From contig NZ_JANIPD030000005.1 in NCBI RefSeq assembly GCF_024609215.1, positions 1-49,886 of the forward strand: a stretch of DNA of 49,886 bases, written 5' to 3'. The stretch is from Curtanaerobium respiraculi. GTDB lineage: Bacteria > Actinomycetota > Coriobacteriia > Coriobacteriales > Eggerthellaceae. The translations under genes and the position numbers were made by a program. Positions 1 to 7,805 of this stretch are shown here, piece by piece; the first letter of the stretch is position 1, and each line of letters begins with the position of its first letter. The notes beneath the pieces were generated by a model. It was given only the letters and a program-made list of their open reading frames with translations, did no database searches and was not told the origin of the DNA.

Positions 1-257
1 TCGTTGGGCGAGGGCATGCTGGTGCGCTACGCCATCGACATGAAGGCGGCGGGCGACCCCATCGAGGAGGTCCACGCGTGGCTCGAGGAGCACCGCTTCC
101 ACCTGGCCCATTGGTTCACGGTGGACGACCTCATGTACCTGTACCGCGGCGGGCGGGTATCGCGCACGAGCGCCACGGCGGGCACGCTTCTGAAGATCAA
201 GCCGGTCATGCACATGGACAATCCGGGGCACCTGATCCCGATGGAGAAGGTGCGCAG
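1..257. repeat. 257-bp exact direct repeat, copy 1 (degV internal segment)
   Basis: Bases 1-257 are identical to 1412-1668 at a constant offset of 1411. The right boundary is sharp: copy 1 continues into degV (CCGCAAG), copy 2 into the end of the araC-like gene (ACTTCAG). The left boundary cannot be seen because copy 1 starts at the first base of the window. Confidence 0.95.
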
Positions 258-507
258 CCGCAAGCGCAGCATCGAGGCGCTCTACCGGCACATGAAGGCG
301 ACGTACGACCCCTCGTTCGGACCGCAGCATATCGCCGTCAGCCACGGCGATTGCATCGACGACGTGAACCTGCTGCGCGGGATGATCGAGGCGGACCCCC
401 AGTTCGATATCGCCGACTTCACCATCAACTACGTCGATCCGGTCATCGGCTCCCACACCGGCCCCGGCGTCGTCGCGCTGTTCTTCCTGGGCACCAGCCG
501 GAATTAG
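1..507 (+). CDS. DegV family fatty-acid-binding protein, C-terminal part (5' end outside window)
   Basis: The reading frame is open from base 1, so the gene is cut by the window edge; 168 residues remain. The visible part contains the DegV C-terminal domain: SLGEGMLV near the start, the helix with the YLYRGGRVS motif around residues 49-57, the LLKIKPV strand, and a terminal segment with HTGPGVVALFF. DegV (FakB) proteins bind a fatty acid for the FakA kinase in phospholipid synthesis; the hydroxyl-contacting GGRxS and HTGPG elements are both present. The N-terminal fatty-acid lobe is missing here. The first 257 bases are repeated exactly at 1412-1668, so at least one copy is a recent duplication. 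Family call is firm; the particular lipid is not knowable. Confidence 0.85.
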   Translation, partial: SLGEGMLVRYAIDMKAAGDPIEEVHAWLEEHRFHLAHWFTVDDLMYLYRGGRVSRTSATAGTLLKIKPVMHMDNPGHLIPMEKVRSRKRSIEALYRHMKATYDPSFGPQHIAVSHGDCIDDVNLLRGMIEADPQFDIADFTINYVDPVIGSHTGPGVVALFFLGTSRN

Positions 508-523
508 GCGGCCGGGGCCGCCT
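506..523 (+). terminator. possible terminator hairpin after degV
   Basis: Perfect inverted repeat AGGCGGCC/GGCCGCCT with a two-base gap, starting within the degV stop codon. No U-tract follows, so intrinsic termination is uncertain. Confidence 0.35.
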
Positions 524-569
524 GCGGGCCTCGGATCCGCGGGGGCGCGCCGGGGCCGAACACGCTCTT

Positions 570-698
570 CATACCAACGGACACGTGGCCATCGAGGACC
601 CGGACGGCGCGCGCATCACCGGCTCCATCGCCAACACCGCCGTCGAGGAGCTGGGCATGGAGGTCGGCAAGCCGGTCTACGCCATCGATATGAGCTCG
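570..698 (+). pseudogene. molbindin (Mop/TOBE) domain remnant
   Basis: In one plus-strand frame this stretch encodes a recognisable molybdate-binding Mop-type domain, with the typical core ITGSIANTAVEELGMEVGK followed by PVYAID. Such domains occur in ModE, ModC and stand-alone molbindins. There is no start codon or Shine-Dalgarno site in a sensible place, the domain is preceded by non-coding GC-rich sequence, and the frame continues into sequence that is the antisense of the antitoxin gene. I read it as a fragment left by a rearrangement. Its end overlaps the last codons of the antitoxin gene. Confidence 0.55.
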
Positions 699-943
699 TT
701 GTCGCACGCGCGGCGGATGAAGGCGGACCTGGATATGCCCTCCTTCTTGGCAGCGCGGTCTATCGCGGCGAGCTCGAAGTCGTAGAACTTCGTGGACGCC
801 GTCCTCATCCTGGCGGCGGGCTTCCCCTCCACGGGCTCCCCGAATGCGAAGCCGCTCCAATCCCCGTTCTCGAATTTCTCCACGTCGGCCTCCACCTCTT
901 CGGGCGTCGTGCCGAACGCCTCGCAAAGCTCCCTGTCACTCAT
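677..943 (-). CDS. ribbon-helix-helix antitoxin-like protein
   Basis: 88 residues. The C-terminal half has the pattern of a CopG/Arc ribbon-helix-helix DNA-binding domain: a basic strand (RMRTASTKFY), helix A with AIDRAAKKEG, turn, then SRSAFIRRAC. The N-terminal half is acidic and could wrap the partner protein. Its ATG overlaps the stop of the upstream gene by ATGA, so the two are translationally coupled. Toxin-first gene order matches BrnTA-like modules. Likely role, by inference: neutralise the upstream protein and repress the shared promoter. The last codons run into the molbindin remnant, so the natural C-terminus may have been altered by the rearrangement. Confidence 0.6.
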   Translation of the reverse strand: MSDRELCEAFGTTPEEVEADVEKFENGDWSGFAFGEPVEGKPAARMRTASTKFYDFELAAIDRAAKKEGISRSAFIRRACDNELISMA

Positions 944-1215
944 CGCGCCCTCCTTCCGAATCCGAGCTCCTTCTTGACCCTCTCCTGGGGAGGGGTTTGC
1001 GCGTGCTTAACCAGCCAGTCGCCGCTCTTGTTCCTGATCGCAATCACTTCCAGGAGCCTGCCCTTCGCATCATAGCCGATGCCGACGTGCTCCTCGGACT
1101 CCCTGCCGACGCGCGGCATGCTCCTGACGCAGTGAAGCCATGCGTGCGCGGCGTCCTCCTTCGATATGTCGGGGTGACGCTCGTGCACCCTGTCCAACAC
1201 GAATATCCTGTCCAA
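940..1215 (-). CDS. putative BrnT/DUF4258-like toxin
   Basis: 91 residues from a TTG start chosen because GGAGGTG lies 7 bases upstream; an ATG at 1254 in the same frame has no such site. The protein has the layout of small actinobacterial ribonuclease-like toxins: an N-terminal basic helix with DRVHERH, an ISKEDAAHA helix, then strands EEHVGIGYDAKGRLLEVIAI and a terminal WLVKHAQTPP followed by ELGF. The His in VKHA and the Arg/Glu residues are plausible active-site candidates, but this is inference from the family pattern. It is followed by a coupled ribbon-helix-helix gene. Alternative: a non-toxic small protein of an uncharacterised family. Confidence 0.55.
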   Translation of the reverse strand: MDRIFVLDRVHERHPDISKEDAAHAWLHCVRSMPRVGRESEEHVGIGYDAKGRLLEVIAIRNKSGDWLVKHAQTPPQERVKKELGFGRRAR

Positions 1216-1234
1216 GCCAGCACCTCCATGGGTA

Positions 1235-1262
1235 AGTATAATGGATAATACCATATGATATT
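1235..1262 (-). promoter_or_regulatory. promoter and operator candidate of the toxin-antitoxin pair
   Basis: AT-rich island in otherwise GC-rich DNA. It holds minus-strand -10-like hexamers TATACT (1235-1240) and TATTAT (1245-1250), and a 16-base near-palindrome AATACCATATGATATT (1247-1262; 14 of 16 positions symmetrical) suited to a ribbon-helix-helix repressor. No clear -35. Confidence 0.45.
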
Positions 1263-1411
1263 ACACGAATAGAATACCGCTCCTTATTCCTTCGGACGCA
1301 ACCGGCTGGCCGGCGCCGCGACCAAGGTGCAGGAGATTGCGGCCAACGCCCACGTTATGGGACCTGGACAGCTGCATGCCGTCCAGATACACCTTGATGC
1401 CGCGAACGGAT

Positions 1412-1668
1412 TCGTTGGGCGAGGGCATGCTGGTGCGCTACGCCATCGACATGAAGGCGGCGGGCGACCCCATCGAGGAGGTCCACGCGTGGCTCGAGGA
1501 GCACCGCTTCCACCTGGCCCATTGGTTCACGGTGGACGACCTCATGTACCTGTACCGCGGCGGGCGGGTATCGCGCACGAGCGCCACGGCGGGCACGCTT
1601 CTGAAGATCAAGCCGGTCATGCACATGGACAATCCGGGGCACCTGATCCCGATGGAGAAGGTGCGCAG
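1412..1668. repeat. 257-bp exact direct repeat, copy 2 (truncated degV fragment)
   Basis: Exact copy of 1-257. In the plus direction it codes for the degV segment beginning SLGEG and ending KVR, preceded by unrelated sequence (MPRTD) and followed after four codons by a stop at 1688-1690. It is a non-functional gene fragment that ends 3 bp before the araC-like stop codon. The 120 bases to its left (about 1290-1411) are GC-rich and I could not assign them. Confidence 0.9.
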
Positions 1669-1671
1669 ACT

Positions 1672-2721
1672 TCAGATAGAGCGGTCCTGACCGAAGTTCG
1701 AGTTCGACTTCCTCCATTCGCGCGGGCTCTTCCCCGTGGCGCGTTTGAACATCGCGCTGAAATTGTTCTGGTAGGTGAACCCCAATTCGGACGCGATGGA
1801 GGCGATGCTCGCATCGGTATCCGCAAGCAGCCCCTTAGCCGCCGCAACCCGCTTCTCCGTGAGATAGGAGCCGATGGTCATGCCCTCGCTCCTCGCGAAC
1901 GAATCGCAGAGCTTCGTCTTGCTGACGAGCAGGGCCGCCGCCAGCTCGTCGAGGGATAGGGGATTCGCGATATCGTCGACGATGCTCGCTTTGACCCGCT
2001 CCGCTATCTCGACATCAGAGAGACGCCCCGCCCGGGATCGCCCCCGGTTCCCTCGGAGCGAGGAATCAACTAGGTCGGCGACCACCCGATACGCGTGCCC
2101 GCGGAGGTACAGCTCGGCCCCCGGCAGGCGCATCCGCCCTACCGAGAAAGAGGAGAAATCGTTGCGAAGCCTCAGCTCGGACTCCGTCGGCAACGCTTCC
2201 GAAAAGACCCTTTCCAGCTCCCGGGGATCGATCGAGGTGCAGGATGAGATCCTTTCCATGAAACGAGGGAGTATGCTGATCTCGCAAATGTGGTGCGATG
2301 AGCCTTTCCGAAGCCGGTACTCCTGCCTTCCCGGCTCCGCGATGTAGGTGAGCAATCGACGCCTGAACGCGGAGGGGAGCTGGTTTTCGAAGCCCGCCAG
2401 CTCCGCGTCCCCTCCTTGGGCGCGCGCGTGGTCGAGTACCACCTTCGCGTCGATATCCGCCAGCAAGGAGATCCTCCACTGCTTGCAGGAGGGGGCCTCC
2501 ACCAGGTCGAAATCAGATTTCTGGACGATCCTCTTGACCGACACCACGCACCCGCCCTCGGCCCTCCCGGCCCAGAACCACCCGTCTGCATCCGACGAGC
2601 CTATGCGTGCGAGCAGCCCGTAGGCGATGGGCAGCGGCTCCGCGCCGAGCTGCCGGAGCTGCTCGGCGAACACGGACCGTTCGTCCTCATCGAACCGTGA
2701 GAGCTCTTCCTCAAGTCGCAT
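1672..2721 (-). CDS. AraC family transcriptional regulator
   Basis: 349 residues from an ATG with GGAGG 8 bases upstream; a longer form from 2778 lacks such a site. The C-terminal ~100 residues are a double helix-turn-helix AraC domain: LSLDELAAALLVSKTKLCDSF (first), then ASIASELGFTYQNNFSAMFK and the closing GKSPREWRK. The N-terminal ~230 residues match no domain I recognise and probably bind a ligand. The gene diverges from the ABC/ECF operon, the same layout as ybtA beside ybtPQ in yersiniabactin loci, so it is a likely activator or repressor of that transporter. The stop codon lies just 3 bp from the degV repeat, so the last residues may be altered. Confidence 0.85.
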   Translation of the reverse strand: MRLEEELSRFDEDERSVFAEQLRQLGAEPLPIAYGLLARIGSSDADGWFWAGRAEGGCVVSVKRIVQKSDFDLVEAPSCKQWRISLLADIDAKVVLDHARAQGGDAELAGFENQLPSAFRRRLLTYIAEPGRQEYRLRKGSSHHICEISILPRFMERISSCTSIDPRELERVFSEALPTESELRLRNDFSSFSVGRMRLPGAELYLRGHAYRVVADLVDSSLRGNRGRSRAGRLSDVEIAERVKASIVDDIANPLSLDELAAALLVSKTKLCDSFARSEGMTIGSYLTEKRVAAAKGLLADTDASIASIASELGFTYQNNFSAMFKRATGKSPREWRKSNSNFGQDRSI

Positions 2722-2761
2722 TCCCTTTTCCTCCAAATATATTCCAAATAACATTTTACAT

Positions 2762-2767
2762 ATTATA
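2762..2767 (-). promoter_or_regulatory. -10 element (TATAAT) for the AraC regulator
   Basis: Perfect minus-strand TATAAT about 40 bases upstream of the chosen ATG, in an AT-rich intergenic stretch. No good -35 at 17 bp. Confidence 0.5.
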
Positions 2768-2834
2768 TTGCATGCCATCTTCTCGCTTTCACCGGCACGC
2801 CCCGCCTAAAACCTATCGTTATCCAGATGAAGAG

Positions 2835-2853
2835 TTAGCTAAGTCTAACCAAA
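2835..2853. promoter_or_regulatory. DtxR/IdeR-type iron box upstream of the ABC/ECF operon
   Basis: TTAGCTAAGTCTAACCAAA matches the DtxR/IdeR consensus TWAGGTWAGSCTWACCTWA at 16 of 19 positions (mismatches at 5, 10 and 17). It sits 30 bases upstream of the first ABC gene's ATG, where a bound repressor would block transcription or elongation. Consensus is established for DtxR-family iron repressors; use by this organism is inferred. Confidence 0.65.
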
Positions 2854-2882
2854 GGATCGAGAACCTGGAGGATCGAAGGGAT

Positions 2883-4679
2883 ATGGGCGTGAAAAAGGAT
2901 GAGGGCCCGGCGCGACGTCTGCTCGCGTATGCAGGCGGAAGGAGATGGCTCGAGCACGTCGGCTGCCTCCTCTCCGCCGTCGCGATGGCTGCGAGCATCG
3001 TCCCCTACCTGTGCATCTGGCTCATCGCGAGGGACCTGATCGCCGTAGCCCCCGATTGGTCGGCGGCATCCGGAATCGTCGGCTACGGCTGGGCGGCGCT
3101 CGCCTTCGCGATAGCGGGACTCGCGCTCTATTTCGCCGGCCTCACCTGCACCCACTATGCCGCCTTCAGAACGGCGTCGAACATGAAGAAGGCCTGCGCG
3201 GACCATCTGATGCGCGCGGAGCTGGGCTATTTCGATACCCATGCGACCGGCTTGCTGAGGAGGCGCATCGAGGACGCCGCAGCCGGTACCGAGCAGTACC
3301 TCGCCCACAACCTGCCCGACCTCTGGGGATCGGCCGCCCTCTTCGCATCCATGGTCGCCCTCATGCTCTTCTTCGACTGGCGCATGGGCCTCTCCTGCCT
3401 CATCCCCGTCGCCATCTCCATCGCCTGCATGAGGACGATGGGCGGCAAGAGGCACGCGGAGGACATTCGGGCATACATTGCCGCCATGGAGACCATGGGG
3501 AAGACGACCACGGAGTTCATCCGCGGGATCCCCGTCCTGAAGATATTCCAGCAGACGGCCCAGGGCTTCTCCTCATTCCGGAAATCGGTCGAGGAGTACA
3601 GCGCGCGAGCCCGACGCTACGAAGGTGAGATCTGCCTTATGCCCCAAAGCGTGAACCTCACCTTCGCAGCAGCCTCCTTCGCTTTCCTGATACCCGTCGT
3701 CGTCTTGCTCGCACCCGCATCCCCGAATCTCGGGGATCTTACGGCGTCGTTTTTCTTCTACGCCATATTCTCGGCGATCATCAGCACCGCCCTGGCGCGC
3801 ATCATGTTCGCGAGCAAAGGGCGTTCTGTCGCCGAGCAGGCGTTGGCCCGCTTCGACGAGGTCCTCTCCGCCCCGGTGCTCGAATCAGCATCGGCTCCTG
3901 CGCAGCCCGTCGAGCCCGACAGGTGCTCGATCGAGTTCGATAACGTCTCGTTCTGCTACGAGGGGGCGGATGCGCCAGCTCTTGACGGAGTCTCCTTCCT
4001 CGTTCCCGCGAGGAGCTTCACCGCGCTCGTCGGTCCTTCCGGCGGCGGCAAAAGCACCTTGGCCGCATTGGTGCCGCGTCTGCGCGATGTGAGCGAGGGC
4101 GCCGTCCGCATAGGCGGCACGGACGTGAGGGAGATGGAACCGGAGAGCCTTATGGGCCTTGTCTCGATCGTGTTCCAGGGAAGCGGCCTTTTGAAGGGGA
4201 CCCTGCGCGACAACGTCGCGCTTGCACGCCCCGATGCAACGGACGAGCAGGTGGCCGAGGCGCTCGCCGGAGCTCGCTGCGCCGATATCATCGAGAAGCT
4301 CCCATACGGCCTCGAGACGCTGGTCGGCCCAGACGGCGTGCATCTTTCGGGGGGCGAGCGGCAGCGCGTGCTGCTCGCGCGCGCCCTGCTGAAGGACGCG
4401 CCGATACTCCTCCTCGATGAGGCGACGGCATATGCGGACCCCGAAAACGAAACCCTCATACAGGCGGCTCTCGGGGAGCTTGCGCGAGACAGGACCGTCC
4501 TGATGGTCGCGCATCGCCTTTCGACCGTTGCGGACGCGGACCGCATATTCGTGATGGAGGATGGAAAGGTCGTCGAAGCCGGCACCCACGAACAGCTCAT
4601 GTCATCGAACGGCGTGTACGCGGGCATGTGGCGCGACTACGTCCGCGCAAGCGAATGGAAGATGGGTGATGAGGCATGA
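2883..4679 (+). CDS. ABC transporter permease/ATPase half-transporter (YbtP/IrtA-like)
   Basis: 598 residues; start ATG with GGAGG 11 bases upstream. An exporter-fold membrane domain with about six helices (residues ~25-310) is followed by a nucleotide-binding domain (~345-590) with Walker A GPSGGGKST (~384), signature LSGGERQ (~489), Walker B ILLLDEAT (~510) and the switch His in VAHRLST. Its stop overlaps the next gene's start by ATGA, and the pair is expected to form a heterodimer. Exporter-fold pairs such as YbtPQ and IrtAB import ferric siderophores, and the iron box, divergent AraC gene and ECF genes favour that role here. Drug or peptide export remains possible. Confidence 0.85.
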   Translation: MGVKKDEGPARRLLAYAGGRRWLEHVGCLLSAVAMAASIVPYLCIWLIARDLIAVAPDWSAASGIVGYGWAALAFAIAGLALYFAGLTCTHYAAFRTASNMKKACADHLMRAELGYFDTHATGLLRRRIEDAAAGTEQYLAHNLPDLWGSAALFASMVALMLFFDWRMGLSCLIPVAISIACMRTMGGKRHAEDIRAYIAAMETMGKTTTEFIRGIPVLKIFQQTAQGFSSFRKSVEEYSARARRYEGEICLMPQSVNLTFAAASFAFLIPVVVLLAPASPNLGDLTASFFFYAIFSAIISTALARIMFASKGRSVAEQALARFDEVLSAPVLESASAPAQPVEPDRCSIEFDNVSFCYEGADAPALDGVSFLVPARSFTALVGPSGGGKSTLAALVPRLRDVSEGAVRIGGTDVREMEPESLMGLVSIVFQGSGLLKGTLRDNVALARPDATDEQVAEALAGARCADIIEKLPYGLETLVGPDGVHLSGGERQRVLLARALLKDAPILLLDEATAYADPENETLIQAALGELARDRTVLMVAHRLSTVADADRIFVMEDGKVVEAGTHEQLMSSNGVYAGMWRDYVRASEWKMGDEA

Positions 4680-6445
4680 TGTTCTCTGAAAAGCTCAAGG
4701 AGAGGTACTTCCTGTCGGATCACGGCCTTGGCATCATCAGGCGCGGCGCGCTCTGGACCGCCGTCGTGAACCTCGTAGACATGATCGGGATAGCGTTCCT
4801 CTTCTACATCGCCGAAAAGCTCGTGGACTGCCTGGCGGGTTCGGCCGAGCTTCCCGATCCCGTTCCCGTCCTATCTCTTCTCGCCCTCTACCTCTTCGTC
4901 TCGCTCCTCGCGCACAGGCTTCAATACCGCGCGACCTACACGGCGGTCTACGGAGAAGTTGCCGCGCTGAGGATGTCCATCGGCAACCGGTTGCGCCGGC
5001 TGCCCCTCGGCTTCTTCGGTAGGCGGGATCTGGCCGACCTCGCCGAGGCGGTCATGGGGGACGCAGCCGTGCTGGAGCACGTCTGGTCGCACGTGCTCGG
5101 CTATCTGCACGGCTCACTCGCCTCGACGGCGATCATCGCGGTCGTGCTCGCGATCTTCGACTGGCGGCTCGCGATCGCCTCCCTTTGGAGCATCCCCGTC
5201 GCGTTTATGCTTTTGGGATTCTCCCGCATCTGGAGCGAATCGAGGCAGGCCGAGGCGAAGGCGGCCTCGCTGTCCGTATCCGCGTCCCTGCAGGAGATGC
5301 TCGAGAACGTCCGGGAGCTGAGGGCGGCGGGCAGAGGGGGCGAATACCTTCGCAAGGTGCATGGCGAGGTCGATTCGTTCGAGAAGGCGACATCGAGGGC
5401 CGAGCTCGTGAGCGGGCTCACGGTCAACTCGGCCTCGGCGGTCCTGCGCCTCGGAATGGCAACGACGATCCTCGCGGGGTCTTCGCTCATCGCGTCCGGG
5501 GGAATAACGTTCATGACCCTGTTCGCGTTCCTCCTCGTGATAACGCGCGTATACGCCCCCTTCGACCAGTCGCTTGCCCTCATCTCGGAGCTCTTCTCGT
5601 CCCGCCTCTCGGCCGAGCGCCTCCGCTCGCTCATGCAGGAGCCCGCGGCCAGCGGTTCCGAGACATTTTCCCCGCGCGGGCACCGTATCGAATTCTCGGA
5701 CGTGGCTTTCTCCTACGGAGAGGAGCGCGTGCTCGACGGGGTCTCGTTCTCCGCGGAAGAGGGCCGGGTAACGGCGCTCGTGGGCCCCTCCGGCTCCGGC
5801 AAGTCGACATGCGCGCGCCTGGCGGCCCGCCTGTGGGATCCGCAGCGAGGAACGATACGCGTGGGCGGCGTCGATGTCGCGGCAATAGATCCGGAAGCGC
5901 CTCTCGGATGCTACTCGATGGTGTTCCAGGATGTTGTGCTCTTCGATGACACGGTCATGGAGAACATCCGCATGGGGCGGAAAGGGGCGAGCGACGATGA
6001 CGTGAGGGCGGCCGCCCGCGCCGCCGAATGCGACGAGTTCGTCCGGAAGCTCCCGCAAGGCTACGGAACGAGGATCGGGGAGAACGGGACCAGGCTCTCG
6101 GGCGGACAGCGCCAGAGAATCTCCATCGCACGCGCCCTGCTGAAGGACGCGCCGATACTCCTCCTCGACGAGGCGACCGCCTCGCTCGATGTCGAGAGCG
6201 AGACCAAGGTGCAGACCGCGCTGTCGCGCCTCGCCCGAGGCAAGACGGTGCTGATGATAGCCCACCGCATGCGCACCGTGGAGGGCGCCGATAAGGTGAT
6301 CGTCCTCGAAAGGGGGCGGGTGGTCGAAGAGGGCCGGCCCTCTGACCTCGCTGCGCTGGAAGGCAGCAGGTTCTCCCGCATGTGCCGGCTTCAAGATGAG
6401 GGCGGATCGGGAATCCGGGTCCACGGCATGGGCCCTTCCAAATAA
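4676..6445 (+). CDS. ABC transporter permease/ATPase half-transporter (YbtQ/IrtB-like)
   Basis: 589 residues from the first of two consecutive ATG codons (4676 or 4679). Membrane domain at ~20-310, ATPase domain ~330-580 with Walker A GPSGSGKST (~370), LSGGQRQ (~475), Walker B ILLLDEAT and AHRMRT switch region. It overlaps the previous half-transporter by four bases and is the obvious partner. The DNA around its Walker B (about 6133-6170) is nearly identical to the matching part of the first gene. By the YbtPQ/IrtAB precedent the heterodimer would sit in the cytoplasmic membrane and take up a metal-chelate; this is inferred from context. Confidence 0.85.
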   Translation: MMFSEKLKERYFLSDHGLGIIRRGALWTAVVNLVDMIGIAFLFYIAEKLVDCLAGSAELPDPVPVLSLLALYLFVSLLAHRLQYRATYTAVYGEVAALRMSIGNRLRRLPLGFFGRRDLADLAEAVMGDAAVLEHVWSHVLGYLHGSLASTAIIAVVLAIFDWRLAIASLWSIPVAFMLLGFSRIWSESRQAEAKAASLSVSASLQEMLENVRELRAAGRGGEYLRKVHGEVDSFEKATSRAELVSGLTVNSASAVLRLGMATTILAGSSLIASGGITFMTLFAFLLVITRVYAPFDQSLALISELFSSRLSAERLRSLMQEPAASGSETFSPRGHRIEFSDVAFSYGEERVLDGVSFSAEEGRVTALVGPSGSGKSTCARLAARLWDPQRGTIRVGGVDVAAIDPEAPLGCYSMVFQDVVLFDDTVMENIRMGRKGASDDDVRAAARAAECDEFVRKLPQGYGTRIGENGTRLSGGQRQRISIARALLKDAPILLLDEATASLDVESETKVQTALSRLARGKTVLMIAHRMRTVEGADKVIVLERGRVVEEGRPSDLAALEGSRFSRMCRLQDEGGSGIRVHGMGPSK

Positions 6446-6479
6446 GCAAACCCTTGGCAGCAAAGAAGAAAGGACTCTC

Positions 6480-7112
6480 ATGGCAGATCAAGCACGGGAA
6501 TCAACAAAAATACCAGGCGATGGGACGCAGAGGCGCCTCTCGGTCAAGGACTTCGCAACGATGGACATCTTCTGCACCGTCATGTTCGTCATCTTCATGG
6601 CCTACTCCATACTCACCGGGGCCTCACTCTTCTACTCGATGATCTTCAACGCCGCCGGCGCCGCGCTCATCCTCTCGCCGTTCTACATGTACATGAGCAT
6701 GAAGGTCGGCAAGCACGGCCCGGCGTTCGTCTACAACCTCATGTGGGCGATCGTCGCGGGGCTCATGATGGGGCCGTTCATGGTGCCGTGGTTTCTCGGC
6801 GGCGGCATCCTGGCAGAACTCTCGATGGTTGGCAAGGGCGCGTACCACGATGTGAAGCGCGTTGCAATCTCGTGGATCGTCTGCTGCCTCGTGAGGGCGG
6901 CCCATGGCATGAGCGAGATATGGTTCTTCAAGGACGCGTTCCTCGCCACGGGCGTGAGCGACGCCCAGATCCAGATCCAGACCCAGTTCTACACCGACCC
7001 CCTGTGGGTGTGCGTGAGCCTCGCCGTCACCGTCGCCCTCGCCGTGCTCGGCTGCTATCTCAGCAACAAGCTCGTGGTTAAGCACTTCAGGAAAACCGGG
7101 GCCATCAAGTAA
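6480..7112 (+). CDS. ECF transporter substrate-binding membrane protein, Trep_Strep (TIGR02185) type
   Basis: 210 residues; ATG with AAAGGA 6 bases upstream. After a polar N-terminus the LSVKDFATMDIF motif begins a five- to six-helix membrane protein, with a conserved loop KVGKHGPAFVYNLMW and a glycine-rich segment (LMMGPFMVPWFLGGGI). This matches the Trep_Strep family of S components found in Treponema and Streptococcus next to EcfT/EcfA. S components bind the substrate and dock on EcfT. The two following genes are EcfT and EcfA, with no gap. The substrate of Trep_Strep proteins is not established to my knowledge; the iron box and flanking half-transporters suggest an iron complex. Confidence 0.75.
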   Translation: MADQARESTKIPGDGTQRRLSVKDFATMDIFCTVMFVIFMAYSILTGASLFYSMIFNAAGAALILSPFYMYMSMKVGKHGPAFVYNLMWAIVAGLMMGPFMVPWFLGGGILAELSMVGKGAYHDVKRVAISWIVCCLVRAAHGMSEIWFFKDAFLATGVSDAQIQIQTQFYTDPLWVCVSLAVTVALAVLGCYLSNKLVVKHFRKTGAIK

Positions 7113-7805
7113 ATGAGGCCGCTGAATGCCATTCATTTCGACTTCCGGGCCAAGCTCGTCGTCGCAGTCATGGTCATGTCGCTTGTCGCCCTTCTGGCGA
7201 GCGACATGGCCATCTACCTGCTCATGGCCGTGCTCGCGATCTACCTCGCGGTGCAGGGGCTGGCGAGGCACGCCCTCGCCTACCTCTCCGTCGCCCTGGT
7301 CCTCATCGGGATGCGTGTGCTATCGGGCGGAAACGGCATCACCTTCCTCCTGCCGGAGATGTTCCTCTTCATGCTCCTGCGCACCGTGCTCATGCTCATG
7401 GCGGCGGAACCCCTTTTGGGGATGCCGCCCGGGGAGGTGGTCGCGGTCTGCAAGAAGCTGCACGCGCCCGACCTCCTCTCGCTCCCCCTCACCTTCATGT
7501 TGCGTTTCATCCCGGCCGTCCGGGGCGAGTTCCGCGATGCGGCCGACTCGCTCAGGACGCGCGGCCTCCTGTCCGTCCGCCATCCCGGCAGGGCGTTCGA
7601 GTACGCCGTGACGCCCGTCATATTCCGTTCGTCGAGAGTCGCCGAGGAACTGGCGGCGTCGGCGGAGAGCAGGGGGATATCCTCCCCCGGAGCTCACAGC
7701 TGCCGACGGGAGATACGGTTCGGTTGGAAGGACGCACTGCTCGTCCTCCTCAGCGCGGCCACCTTCGCGACGTGCATCTGCATCGACAAGGTGGTCCTCG
7801 GGTGA
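7113..7805 (+). CDS. ecfT: ECF transporter transmembrane protein EcfT
   Basis: 230 residues, starting directly after the TAA of the S-component gene. Several hydrophobic helices in the first 110 residues, then the long cytoplasmic coupling helices carrying the two short Arg-Gly motifs typical of EcfT: TRG at ~149-151 and SRG at ~186-188. These couple to the ATPases. A final membrane helix follows near 205-225. Overlaps the ATPase gene by GTGA. It scaffolds the S component and the ATPases in the membrane. Confidence 0.88.
   Translation: MRPLNAIHFDFRAKLVVAVMVMSLVALLASDMAIYLLMAVLAIYLAVQGLARHALAYLSVALVLIGMRVLSGGNGITFLLPEMFLFMLLRTVLMLMAAEPLLGMPPGEVVAVCKKLHAPDLLSLPLTFMLRFIPAVRGEFRDAADSLRTRGLLSVRHPGRAFEYAVTPVIFRSSRVAEELAASAESRGISSPGAHSCRREIRFGWKDALLVLLSAATFATCICIDKVVLG

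Noticed and set aside
1290-1411. Possible gene fragment left of degV copy 2
   Set aside because: Both strands give short open stretches (e.g. VYLDGMQLS on minus) but no family could be recognised.
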